Of a DNA stretch of 64,000 bases, positions 17,403 to 25,307 are shown in pieces. The position numbers and the translations under genes were made by a program. Under the pieces are notes generated by a model. The model saw nothing but the letters and a program-made list of their open reading frames with translations. It ran no database searches and was not told where the DNA came from. Each line of letters begins with the position of its first letter. The first letter of the stretch is position 1. The stretch is from assembly GCF_042139015.1 (NCBI RefSeq), contig NZ_JBHIKY010000002.1, positions 186,001-250,000 of the forward strand. Reading direction: 5' to 3'. Source of the DNA: JBHIKY01 sp042139015. GTDB lineage: Bacteria > Bacillota > Bacilli > Bacillales > Marinococcaceae.

Positions 17403-17891
17403 TCATGATGGTGCATGGAATTTATTCATCAACGCTTTTTCTACGACAGGGGGAACCAGGTCCTTGACATCGGCTTCGTATTTTGCGACCTCTTTGATTA
17501 TACTTGAGCTCAAATACGAATATTGATTGTTTGTCATCATAAAAAACGTTTCAATGGAAGGATCAAGTTTTCGATTAATGGAAGCCGCCTGCATTTCATA
17601 TTCAAAATCAGAAACCGCTCGCAGACCTCGGACAATCGTATTTGCATTTTTTTCTTTTATGTAATCAATCAAAAGTCCATTAAACGCATCAACTTCTGTA
17701 TTTGGAATATGAGCAATGGATTCACTTAATAACTGGACCCGTTCTTCCACCGAAAATAGTGGTACCTTATTGCGGTTATGCAATACTGCAACGACTACTT
17801 TATCAAATACTCTTGCACTTCTTTCAATAATATCAAGATGACCATTTGTTACCGGATCAAAACTCCCTGGATAAACTGCAACACTAGGCAT
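17403..17891 (-). CDS. coaD: Pantetheine-phosphate adenylyltransferase
   Basis: Fourth step of coenzyme A synthesis: joins 4'-phosphopantetheine and ATP to dephospho-CoA. The start at 17891 (MPSVAVYPGSFDPVTNGHLD) is the family N-terminus and follows GGAAGGAG; the 162 aa length is typical. The T/HxGH motif is TNGHLDI (residues about 14-20), and the C-terminal YSYLSSSIIKEVAKY is the second conserved block. Its first 8 bp overlap the rsmD end. Confidence 0.96.
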   Translation of the reverse strand: MPSVAVYPGSFDPVTNGHLDIIERSARVFDKVVVAVLHNRNKVPLFSVEERVQLLSESIAHIPNTEVDAFNGLLIDYIKEKNANTIVRGLRAVSDFEYEMQAASINRKLDPSIETFFMMTNNQYSYLSSSIIKEVAKYEADVKDLVPPVVEKALMNKFHAPS

Positions 17892-18465
17892 CGGGTAAGC
17901 TCCTTCCTGTTTCTCCATCAGTGGTATATATTGTAACGGCAGTGTCTCCATAGTGATCTTCGCTTTTTTTATACAAACCATCAATTTTCTCTGGAAATTC
18001 AATATTTTTCTGGTGTTCACAAACAACCATCCCATGGAGATTTAACAGATTTGCAGCTGAGATTTTTTCTACAATGTTTTCAATCTGCTGATGTGCATAA
18101 GGAGGGTCCAAAAAAATAAGATCAAATTTTATTTTTCGATTTCCAAGCTGGGTTAATGCCCTTCCTGCTTCATTTTTATATACTTCAGTGCAATCCTGCC
18201 ATGAGCAGGAATGAATGTTTTGCTTAATGGTTTTCAATGCGGCAGCGGATTTATCAATAAATACGGCAGAATCACAGCCTCTGCTGAGAGCTTCTAAGCC
18301 GAGATTTCCTGTGCCGGCATACAGATCCAAAACAGCGCCGCCATCAAAGTAAGGGCCAATTTTATGAAAAACTGCTTCCTTCACTTTATCAGAAGTGGGG
18401 CGGGTTTTCATCCCTGGAACTGCTTTTATCACTTTGCCCTTATTCTTCCCCGAAATTATTCGCAA
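17884..18465 (-). CDS. rsmD: 16S rRNA (guanine966-N2)-methyltransferase RsmD
   Basis: SAM-dependent methyltransferase of 193 aa from a TTG at 18465 (RIISGKNKGK...), preceded by AAAGGAAG; the frame is open to an ATG at 18540, but family members begin at this RxISG segment. The SAM loop is VLDLYAGTGNLGLEALSRG and the catalytic tetrad is DPPY. It is co-transcribed with coaD, a very common pairing. Upstream lies the CsfG-like RNA gene on the other strand. Confidence 0.92.
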   Translation of the reverse strand: MRIISGKNKGKVIKAVPGMKTRPTSDKVKEAVFHKIGPYFDGGAVLDLYAGTGNLGLEALSRGCDSAVFIDKSAAALKTIKQNIHSCSWQDCTEVYKNEAGRALTQLGNRKIKFDLIFLDPPYAHQQIENIVEKISAANLLNLHGMVVCEHQKNIEFPEKIDGLYKKSEDHYGDTAVTIYTTDGETGRSLPDA

Positions 18466-18658
18466 CGTGACATCTTCCTTTTTTGCCGGAATTTTACCAC
18501 AGCGGCCGGCTGCTAACGTAATCCTATCATAATCTAACATAAACAGGCAAAACGAAGGAAATAGAATGTAGTTTCTCTCTCAAAATCTCCTAAACATCTG
18601 CTTTTTTCTTGTTACTTTGATGTGTTGTAACCTTCTTAAAGTAAAAAATGATTTTTCA

Positions 18659-18689
18659 TGTATAAATAGAAGGACATAGGTGCATACTT
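18659..18689 (+). promoter_or_regulatory. Forespore sigma F/sigma G type promoter
   Basis: TGTATA (18659-18664), an 18-base spacer and CATACTT (18683-18689) match the sigma G/sigma F consensus (gyATA and CATaCTA). It is placed about 7 bases before the predicted start of the structured RNA that ends in the terminator at 18798-18830. Confidence 0.7.
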
Positions 18690-18695
18690 TCAAAC

Positions 18696-18830
18696 AGCAG
18701 CATGAATCCATGTTGCTGACAACCGCGGAGAAGGCTTACGTTTCCCCATAAGCTCTTCCTCCGGTTTCTCCTCTCCCATCGTCCGGTTTATCCGGACAAA
18801 GCTGTTCCTCTATAGGAACAGCTTTTTTTT
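18696..18830 (+). ncRNA. csfG: Putative small structured RNA, CsfG-like
   Basis: About 135 nt without a plausible reading frame, between a sigma F/G-type promoter and a strong terminator. Predicted elements in order are a hairpin near 18697-18718 (AGCAGCATG/CATGTTGCT), a long stem 18724-18773 (CCGCGGAGAAGGCTTA with TAAGCTCTTCCTCCGG), a GTCCGG/CCGGAC hairpin at 18781-18796, then the terminator. From memory, B. subtilis csfG is a forespore RNA in the ylbG-ylbH interval; here rsmD is ylbH and ylbG is 1.3 kb away, with an MFS gene inserted between. Position, promoter class and architecture agree; sequence identity to CsfG was not tested. Confidence 0.65.
18798..18830 (+). terminator. Terminator of the CsfG-like RNA
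   Basis: AAAGCTGTTCC and GGAACAGCTTT form an 11 bp perfect stem followed by eight T on the plus strand. The T run touches the stop codon of the convergent MFS gene. Confidence 0.88.
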
Positions 18831-20025
18831 AGTTATTGCCGTCACGAAGTCTCGGAATCACTTGATTATGCATCACAGCAACGGCGATCAACAGCATAAT
18901 GCTTGATAACAGAAATAGACCCTGTATTCCTAACGCTGCTGCAATGCCGCCGCCAACAATTGGCCCGAGCATCGATCCTAAAAACAAAAAGCTGTTAGAA
19001 AACCCGTACGTCCTGCTTTCCATTCCTTCCGGAGCAAGCTGGCGAATCAAAGTATTTGCTGCAGGCAGCAGCCCGCCAAGACACAAGCCAATAAAAAATC
19101 GCATCACTATTAACTGCCACAGTTCACTCACAAATGCTTGTGGAATAGAAAAAAAAGCAGCTCCGACAAGAGATATTATTAATACATATTGGGCTCCTTT
19201 CTTGTCACTCAATTTTCCGAGTCCAGGCGAGGCAAGCATATTGGCGAACCCCATGGAAGAGACGGCCAGACCTGCAAAAAACGCACTGTTTACGCCGCCA
19301 CTGAGTTCCTCAACGAATAAGGAAACAAGTGGATTTACTCCAATTAACGCAAATTGAATAATAAAAACGACCACATAAATGAACGGGATCGGCTGTACAG
19401 AAGCTATTTTTTTAAAGTCCTGCCAGGTACTCGTTTTTTCCTCTTTAACCGGCGGGTTAAAATCCTCTTTCACAAAAAACAGCACTGTAAGAGCGGCAAT
19501 CGCAAGCCCAATTCCTGTGATATTAAAAATAGTTCGAAATCCAAAAATTTCTGCCATTAAGCCTCCAAACAACGGGCCGCAGATCCCCCCCGCGACTGCC
19601 CCTGCCTGCAGAATCCCAAGTGCATAGCCGACATGCTGTTTCGGAGTGTTGGTAGAAACTAGAGCTATGGAAGCTGGGATAAACCCAGATATTGTCCCGT
19701 TTAACAGCCTAAAAAAGAACAGGCTCCAGGGGCCTGTTGCAAATCCCATTAAAATCATCACTATTGACATTCCAAACCCGGACCGCAGCACCATTAAACG
19801 GCGGCCGTGCCTGTCCGCAAGCTTTCCCCATAACGGTGAGACAATAAAAGCACTTAAAAAATTAATTCCAAATATAAGGCCAGCCCATATATTTAAAGCC
19901 TTTGGATCAGTAACGCCGAGTTCCTGCAAGTATAACGGGAGAAACGGGATGATCATTGTCATGGCTGCCATAACGGTGAATTGAGAAACGACTAGTATAT
20001 ATAGATTTTTTTTCCAGCCCTTCAT
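18829..20025 (-). CDS. MFS transporter, multidrug efflux type
   Basis: 398 aa protein with twelve predicted membrane helices. The MFS signature between helices 2 and 3 is GKLADRHGRRLMVLRSG (residues about 65-81), and the C-half repeat is GKLSDKKGAQYV. Motif C-like GILQAGAVAGGICGPLFGG near residue 140 suggests a drug:proton antiporter similar to YitG/MdtG proteins. The substrate cannot be told. It sits alone between ylbG and the RNA gene and is not in this place in B. subtilis. Confidence 0.88.
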   Translation of the reverse strand: MKGWKKNLYILVVSQFTVMAAMTMIIPFLPLYLQELGVTDPKALNIWAGLIFGINFLSAFIVSPLWGKLADRHGRRLMVLRSGFGMSIVMILMGFATGPWSLFFFRLLNGTISGFIPASIALVSTNTPKQHVGYALGILQAGAVAGGICGPLFGGLMAEIFGFRTIFNITGIGLAIAALTVLFFVKEDFNPPVKEEKTSTWQDFKKIASVQPIPFIYVVVFIIQFALIGVNPLVSLFVEELSGGVNSAFFAGLAVSSMGFANMLASPGLGKLSDKKGAQYVLIISLVGAAFFSIPQAFVSELWQLIVMRFFIGLCLGGLLPAANTLIRQLAPEGMESRTYGFSNSFLFLGSMLGPIVGGGIAAALGIQGLFLLSSIMLLIAVAVMHNQVIPRLRDGNN

Positions 20026-20106
20026 CGAACGTCCCTTCTTTCTACTCCTTTATTATATTATACTTCGACAAGCGAAACAAACCGAGAAGCTTTTTATAGA
20101 ATAGGA

Positions 20107-20133
20107 AAACCCGCTTCCGTTGCCGGAAGCAGG
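20107..20133 (-). terminator. Terminator of ylbG
   Basis: CTGCTTCCG and CGGAAGCGG arms around GCAA, followed by GTTTTCC on the minus strand. It overlaps the ylbG stop region. Confidence 0.7.
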
Positions 20134-20415
20134 CTATAATCCCATATTATAATCAAAAGATTTTTCCTTTTCTCGCGGATATACCGGACCGCTGAATTCT
20201 GTGCTTACATAAGGTTTCATCGACTGTTCAACCTTTTCAACAAACGACAGGCCCTCAAGTTTTTTTTGCGTATGTTCTGCATCTTCAGAGTTACAGTATA
20301 GAATAGCATATTTCATATTTTTGGATACGTAGTGCACGACTCCGTGCTTGCGGAGATGGCGCACCTGTTTTGTGGAACGGAGCCACACCGCCATTCCAAT
20401 TCTCTCAGGATACAT
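20134..20415 (-). CDS. ylbG: YlbG family protein (DUF2129/UPF0298)
   Basis: Small cytoplasmic protein of 93 aa; the family is restricted to Firmicutes and its role is unknown. The start ATG at 20415 follows AAAAGGAGAAGAATTT. The sequence carries family features GMAVWLRSTKQVRHLRKHG and KYAILYCNSEDAE. In B. subtilis ylbG and ylbF are adjacent, but here ylbF is 13 kb away. Confidence 0.88.
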   Translation of the reverse strand: MYPERIGMAVWLRSTKQVRHLRKHGVVHYVSKNMKYAILYCNSEDAEHTQKKLEGLSFVEKVEQSMKPYVSTEFSGPVYPREKEKSFDYNMGL

Positions 20416-20518
20416 AAATTCTTCTCCTTTTATTCCTATTTAACATTAGTCTAGCATGCAGCAGTGCTGCCGGCAACTAGAGTAAAAGCCTCACTTAGTT
20501 TACATAATATAATTACAG

Positions 20519-21295
20519 TTATTTTTTATTTAATTGCTTATGTCCGCTCCGTTCTATAAAAGATGGAAAAAGCAGATACATTTTAGCTAATAAATTCATC
20601 CACCAGGGAAGATTAAGCTCGCGTTTGGGCTTCTCAATGAGCAGGAGAATTCTTTCTGCCAGCTTGTCCGGTTCGATAATAAATTTTTCCACTGACTTTT
20701 CATAGGTACCGCCGGGATCTGCTTTATTAAAAAATTCAGTACGGACCGGTCCGGTGTTAACAACGGAAACATGAATGCCAAAAGGTTTTACTTCCATTCT
20801 TAGTGCATTTGAAAAACCAATCACAGCATGCTTGGAAGCTGCATAGATCGAGGCTTTTGGTGTAGCCACTTTTCCTGCCAAGGATCCAATGTTTATAATA
20901 TGGCCGTTTTTTTGGGATTTCATTTTTGGCAGCGCCGCTTTAGTTAAATAAAAAATCGCCAGTACATTAATTTCCATCATTTTCACTGCCTTCTTGCTTT
21001 CCATCGCCTCAATTGTTTCAAAGTAGCCTATTCCTGCATTATTTATAAGAACATCAATCTTCCCCTCGTCCTGGTAAACCTCCTCCATAAGAGCTTCTGC
21101 TCCGGCAGAACTGGATATATCGGATGGAATTACATTTACCGATGCTCCCTGTTTTTCTAAATCAAATTTTAATTCTTCGAGCTTTTCTTTTCGTCTTGCT
21201 GTAAGTATCAGCTGATAGCCTTCTGATGCAGCCCGATAAGCCACTGCTTTTCCAATGCCGCCTGAAGCTCCCGTGATAAGTATTTTCTTTGCCAT
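20519..21295 (-). CDS. SDR family oxidoreductase
   Basis: Classical short-chain dehydrogenase of 258 aa. ATG at 21295 (MAKKILITGASGGIG) follows AAAGGAG with an 11-base gap. The NAD(P) loop TGASGGIG (residues 8-15), NNAG near 88 and the catalytic YAASK near 153 with Ser in GSLAG near 140 are intact. TARRKEKL after strand 2 suggests NADPH preference. The substrate is unknown; it resembles DltE/YqjQ-type Bacillus SDRs. It diverges from the proBA T-box leader. Confidence 0.87.
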   Translation of the reverse strand: MAKKILITGASGGIGKAVAYRAASEGYQLILTARRKEKLEELKFDLEKQGASVNVIPSDISSSAGAEALMEEVYQDEGKIDVLINNAGIGYFETIEAMESKKAVKMMEINVLAIFYLTKAALPKMKSQKNGHIINIGSLAGKVATPKASIYAASKHAVIGFSNALRMEVKPFGIHVSVVNTGPVRTEFFNKADPGGTYEKSVEKFIIEPDKLAERILLLIEKPKRELNLPWWMNLLAKMYLLFPSFIERSGHKQLNKK

Positions 21296-21429
21296 GATAA
21301 TGATTACTCCTTTGCGGATCCTGCCTATCTTTTCTTGACAAAACCGCTGTTTTAAACACATAATATGTTAATAAGTAAATATGAAGAAATTCATTTATGT
21401 AAAGATATGAAATAATGGCGTTGATTGGG

Positions 21430-21660
21430 AATAGTAAAATGTCCGGTCTCCAACAGAGAGCAGAACTCCCGGCTGAAAAGTTCTGCAGGACAGATCACAT
21501 TTGAACCTGCCCAGGAGCTGTCAGGCCAGTATTCTGACCGTTTACCACGTTACGGATATGAGTGGAAGTAAAGGAATCACTTCTTTACTTCAACAAAGGT
21601 GGCACCGCGGAATTCTTCCGTCCTTTTGAGCGAGGACAGAAGAATTTTTTTATTCTCAAG
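21430..21660 (+). promoter_or_regulatory. T-box riboswitch leader of proBA
   Basis: The T-box core AGGTGGCACCGCGG is at 21597-21610, preceded by a stem III hairpin (GAAGTAAAG/CTTTACTTC, 21564-21590) and a stem I region starting near 21452. A terminator follows (GAATTCTTC...GAAGAATTTTTTT, 21610-21655). A CCT triplet at 21506-21508 in the stem I side region is a candidate proline specifier. Uncharged tRNA-Pro would bind, block the terminator and switch on proBA, which fits the genes downstream. The 5' boundary and specifier are approximate. Confidence 0.85.
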
Positions 21661-21675
21661 AAACAGGTGGTAGCG

Positions 21676-22800
21676 ATGAAAAAAGAGCGTGTCGTTGTTA
21701 AGATAGGCAGCAGTTCACTGACAAATACAAACGGAAGTCTCAGCCATGATAAGCTGAGCGATTATGTCGCCTCTATCGCTGAATTGCGCAGGCACGGGCA
21801 TCAGGTTATTTTAATTTCCTCCGGTGCGGTGGCGGCAGGTTTTTCCGGGCTTGGCTACCCCAGCAGGCCTGTGACCCTGGCCGGGAAACAGGCAGCTGCA
21901 GCGGTTGGTCAGGGGCATTTAATGCAGGCCTATACGGAAGCCTTCCATTCGTTTGGAATTGAAACAGGACAGATCCTGCTGACTAGAAGTAATTTTTCAA
22001 ATCATACTCAGTATCAAAATGCATATTCAACACTGAGCGAATTATTACGCCGCAATGTACTGCCCATTATCAATGAAAATGATTCGATCGCTGTTGACGA
22101 GCTCACTTTTGGCGACAACGATATGCTTTCCGCTCTTGTTGGAGGCTTGATTCATGCAGACTCTTTAATTATTTTAACAGACATAAATGGAATCTACGAT
22201 GCCAATCCAAAGATACACCACCAGGCGAAACGGTATCATTTTCTTTCAGAAATTACACCGGAATTATTTGCGCAGGCGGGCGACGCCGGATCGAGCGCCG
22301 GTACGGGGGGAATGAAATCGAAGCTGCAGGCAGCAGAAACAGCACTGTCACTCGGCCTCCGTACATTCATTGGAATGGGCTCAGGCCCATTGAAGCTGGT
22401 GGACATTTTATCCGGCAAAGGGGATGGCACGTATATCGGATTTCCAGGTAAATTCGTTCTAAAAAGCAAAAAGCAGTGGCTCGCTCTGCATTCTCTTCCC
22501 TCCGGAAGAATTACTATTGATGACGGTGCGAAGGAAGCACTTCTCCATAAAGGAAAAAGTCTTCTGCCTGCCGGTGTTACTAAAATTACCGGATCGTTTG
22601 AAAGCGGCGCTGTCGTGGAAGTGGCGGATCTAAAAATGAAACTGCTCGGAAAAGGTATTGTAAATATGTCCGCTGCCGAGCTTGAAAATATTAAAGGAAA
22701 ATCTTCATCAGAAGCAGCATCAATGATTATGACAGAAAGAGAAGAAGTTATACACCGGGATGAGTGGGTACAATCCATAAAGGAGAGGATCGAAAAATGA
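21676..22800 (+). CDS. proB: Glutamate 5-kinase
   Basis: First step of proline synthesis: ATP-dependent phosphorylation of glutamate. The ATG at 21676 (MKKERVVVKIGSSSLT) follows AGGTGG and lies 20 bp after the T-box terminator. The 374 aa protein has an amino acid kinase domain (ISSGAVAAGF near 52, NENDSIAV near 136, TDINGIYDANP near 168, GTGGMKSKLQAA near 215) and a C-terminal PUA domain (about 275-370). Its stop overlaps the proA start by 4 bp (ATGA). Confidence 0.97.
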   Translation: MKKERVVVKIGSSSLTNTNGSLSHDKLSDYVASIAELRRHGHQVILISSGAVAAGFSGLGYPSRPVTLAGKQAAAAVGQGHLMQAYTEAFHSFGIETGQILLTRSNFSNHTQYQNAYSTLSELLRRNVLPIINENDSIAVDELTFGDNDMLSALVGGLIHADSLIILTDINGIYDANPKIHHQAKRYHFLSEITPELFAQAGDAGSSAGTGGMKSKLQAAETALSLGLRTFIGMGSGPLKLVDILSGKGDGTYIGFPGKFVLKSKKQWLALHSLPSGRITIDDGAKEALLHKGKSLLPAGVTKITGSFESGAVVEVADLKMKLLGKGIVNMSAAELENIKGKSSSEAASMIMTEREEVIHRDEWVQSIKERIEK

Positions 22801-24056
22801 GCACTATTACTTTGACCTTGGAGCAGCAGGCAAAGAAAGCGAAAGCGGCATCAGCGTTAACCGGGCTGCTTTCCACACGAGAGAAAAATGAAGCACTTCT
22901 GGAAATGGCAGATCAGCTCGAAAAGGACACTGATGTAATTCTTGAAAAAAATCAAGTAGATCTGCGGACCGGTAAAGACAATGATCTTAGTGAAGCACTT
23001 CTGGACCGGCTGAAGTTGACAGAAGAAAGAATAAAAGGTATGGCTGATGGTTTCAGGCAGGTCGCCTCTCTTTCTGACCCGATCGGTTCAAAACTTTCAG
23101 ACTGGAAACGGCCGAACGGATTAAGCATTTCACAGGTGAGGGTCCCGCTCGGAGTGATAGGAATTATCTATGAAGCACGTCCGAATGTTACAGCTGACGC
23201 TGCTGCACTGTGCTTAAAAACAGGAAACGCAGCATTACTGCGCGGCAGTTCTTCTGCCTACCATTCAAATAAAGCAATTGTCGATTCTATCCATAAAGCC
23301 CTGCAGACTAAACAGATTACAGAAGACGCAGTCCAGCTTGTGGAAGATACATCCAGAGAAGCTGCAGCTGTCATGTTCACATTAAATGAGTATCTTGATG
23401 TGCTGATTCCGCGCGGAGGTGCTGGTCTGATTCAAACGGTAGTAAAGCAGTCTTCGATACCCGTTCTTGAAACAGGCGTTGGCAACTGTCACGTCTTTAT
23501 CGATCAAAGCGCACAGACAGAAATGGCAGTTTCTATTGCTGTAAATGCAAAAACCCAGCGGCCGTCCGTTTGCAATGCTGCAGAAACTATTCTCATACAC
23601 GACGCCTGGCTTTCCAAAAACGGAGAAAAGCTTATTAACGCTCTTTTAAATCACGGCGTGGAGATAAGGGGAGATGAAAAACTCCAGGCCCTTTCTTCTT
23701 CTGTTAAGCCTGTAACAGAGGCAGATTACAGTGATGAATTTCTGGATCTGAAAGTTGCCATGAAAACTGTAGATTCAACAGAAGATGCTGTGGCGCATAT
23801 TAAAGCTTATGGCACCGGTCATACAGAAGCGATCGTAACAGAATCCGAAGAAAATAAACAGTTCTTCTTTCAGCACCTTGATGCGGCAGCACTTTATCAT
23901 AATGCCTCCACCCGTTTTACCGACGGATTTGAATTTGGCTTCGGCGCGGAAATAGGAATCAGCACTCAAAAGCTGCATGCCCGCGGTCCAATGGGACTTG
24001 AAGCACTCACGTCTTCGAAATATCTAGTAGAAGGCGCCGGCCAGATTAAGGAATAG
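22797..24056 (+). CDS. proA: Gamma-glutamyl phosphate reductase
   Basis: Second proline step: NADPH reduction of glutamyl-5-phosphate to the semialdehyde. The start at 22797 is placed by AAAGGAGAGG and by overlap with proB. The 419 aa protein is of aldehyde dehydrogenase fold; the conserved PLGVIGIIYEARPNVTADAA is near residue 108, and the catalytic Cys is in the RPSVCNAAETILIH segment near 258. It is translationally coupled to proB and 11 bp from proC. Confidence 0.97.
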   Translation: MSTITLTLEQQAKKAKAASALTGLLSTREKNEALLEMADQLEKDTDVILEKNQVDLRTGKDNDLSEALLDRLKLTEERIKGMADGFRQVASLSDPIGSKLSDWKRPNGLSISQVRVPLGVIGIIYEARPNVTADAAALCLKTGNAALLRGSSSAYHSNKAIVDSIHKALQTKQITEDAVQLVEDTSREAAAVMFTLNEYLDVLIPRGGAGLIQTVVKQSSIPVLETGVGNCHVFIDQSAQTEMAVSIAVNAKTQRPSVCNAAETILIHDAWLSKNGEKLINALLNHGVEIRGDEKLQALSSSVKPVTEADYSDEFLDLKVAMKTVDSTEDAVAHIKAYGTGHTEAIVTESEENKQFFFQHLDAAALYHNASTRFTDGFEFGFGAEIGISTQKLHARGPMGLEALTSSKYLVEGAGQIKE

Positions 24057-24067
24057 GAGGGGAAAGC

Positions 24068-24907
24068 ATGCTTCACAATCAAACGCTCGCTTTCGTAGGA
24101 GCAGGCTCTATGGCAGAATCTATTATTGGCGGTCTGCTTGCGGAACAGCTTGTCCCTGCTGGTAACATTATCGTTACAAACAAAAGCAGACAGCAGCGTC
24201 TCACTTATCTTGAACAGAGATATCACGTTAAAACAACAACAAATAAACAGGGAGCTCTATCTGATGCCTCCATTATCATTCTTGCAATGAAACCAAAGCA
24301 TGTAGAGGAAAGTGCGGCAGCAATTAAAGAGTTTATCCACTCTGATCATGTGGTTATCTCTGTCCTTGCCGGGGTTTCTACCAGTTATCTGGAACAATTG
24401 TTTTCAAACAGGCCGGCAGTAATCCGGGCAATGCCGAATACTTCCGCCAAGGTCGGCGCTTCAGCCACCGCTCTCAGCCACGGCTATTACACAAGTGCCC
24501 ATCAAATGGAGCTTGCTGAGGCATTATTTTCAGCTGTAGGTACAGTTACCATTTTGAAGGAAGACAAAATGGACGCGGTTACCGGCCTCTCCGGCAGCGG
24601 TCCTGCCTATCTTTATTATTTTGCTGAAGCAATGGAGATGGCCGCTAAGGAATCCGGCCTTTCTGAAACTGAAGCTAAGGAATTAATCATTCAAACACTC
24701 GCAGGTGCTGCCCGCCGGTTAAAACAGTCGGAAAAATCAACAAAGGAACTTTATAAAGAAGTAATGAGCCCTGGCGGCACTACGGAAGCTGCATTTTCGG
24801 TATTAAAGAAGCACCATGTGCAAAAGCACTTTAAAAATAGTATTAAAGAAGCAATTAAACGATCAAAAGAGCTTGGCTCTATTACACAGAGCTCTTCCTC
24901 GAAATAA
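24068..24907 (+). CDS. proC: Pyrroline-5-carboxylate reductase
   Basis: Last proline step: NAD(P)H reduction of pyrroline-5-carboxylate. It starts with ATG after GGAGGGGAAAGC. The Rossmann loop FVGAGSMAESIIGGLL is at residues 10-25, and the family C-terminal signature GSGPAYLYYFAEAM...PGGTTEA is seen at 176-240. Length is 279 aa. Having proB, proA and proC in one T-box controlled unit gives a complete proline route, plausible for osmoprotectant or anabolic supply. Confidence 0.96.
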   Translation: MLHNQTLAFVGAGSMAESIIGGLLAEQLVPAGNIIVTNKSRQQRLTYLEQRYHVKTTTNKQGALSDASIIILAMKPKHVEESAAAIKEFIHSDHVVISVLAGVSTSYLEQLFSNRPAVIRAMPNTSAKVGASATALSHGYYTSAHQMELAEALFSAVGTVTILKEDKMDAVTGLSGSGPAYLYYFAEAMEMAAKESGLSETEAKELIIQTLAGAARRLKQSEKSTKELYKEVMSPGGTTEAAFSVLKKHHVQKHFKNSIKEAIKRSKELGSITQSSSSK

Positions 24908-24937
24908 TAATGAAGAAGGGACAAAACCATTTAAAAA

Positions 24938-24966
24938 AAACTTGGCTTGAGGCCAAGTTTTTTTAT
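24938..24966 (+). terminator. Terminator of proBAC
   Basis: AAACTTGGC and GCCAAGTTT stem with TTGAG loop, followed by T7 on the plus strand, 30 bp after the proC stop. Confidence 0.88.
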
Positions 24967-24969
24967 ACT

Positions 24970-25240
24970 ATCCATTCATAAGGTTAATCGTTCCAAAGTG
25001 CTTGCGAGTTTATGCAGATATACCATCTCAGTACAGTCATCCTGAGTGTGCCATCCACCCCACCATTATTCAACTACTGGCCTCGATTTTAAGCCCAGCT
25101 GCGCGCTTCATCCGGCCAGTACAGCTCCAGCAATAATCACGACTGCTTCTATTCTCTATGTCCCTCCGGCTCTTTTTAAGTTATACGAGGCAGCCCCGCT
25201 AAGCAAAAGAATTCACGAAGGTGTCATATGAATTATTTGC
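24970..25240 (-). pseudogene. Possible remnant of a peptidase gene, with stops and a frameshift
   Basis: This 340 bp gap has no intact gene. On the minus strand one frame reads SGAASYNLKRAGGT, stop, RIEAVVIIAGAVLAG, stop. After a shift another frame reads GGWHTQDDCTEMVYLHKLAS and STLERLTL. The HTQDDCTEMV stretch resembles the C-terminal region of M28-type aminopeptidases (H-T-P-x-D-T pattern), but the match is from memory and short. It may be a decayed gene fragment or coincidence. Confidence 0.3.
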
Positions 25241-25307
25241 GGTTTCATCGTTTTCTAGTAAAATGATGACAGTGTAAATACTATTTTGAGAGAGTGAACT
25301 GAGAGCT

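Noticed and set aside
22236..22778. Minus-strand open frame of 180 codons
   Set aside because: Antisense to proB, whose kinase and PUA domains are certain; the translated sequence is Ser/Pro-rich shadow.
25046..25231. Plus-strand 61-codon frame after proC
   Set aside because: No ribosome site and low-complexity composition; the minus strand reads better as a gene remnant.
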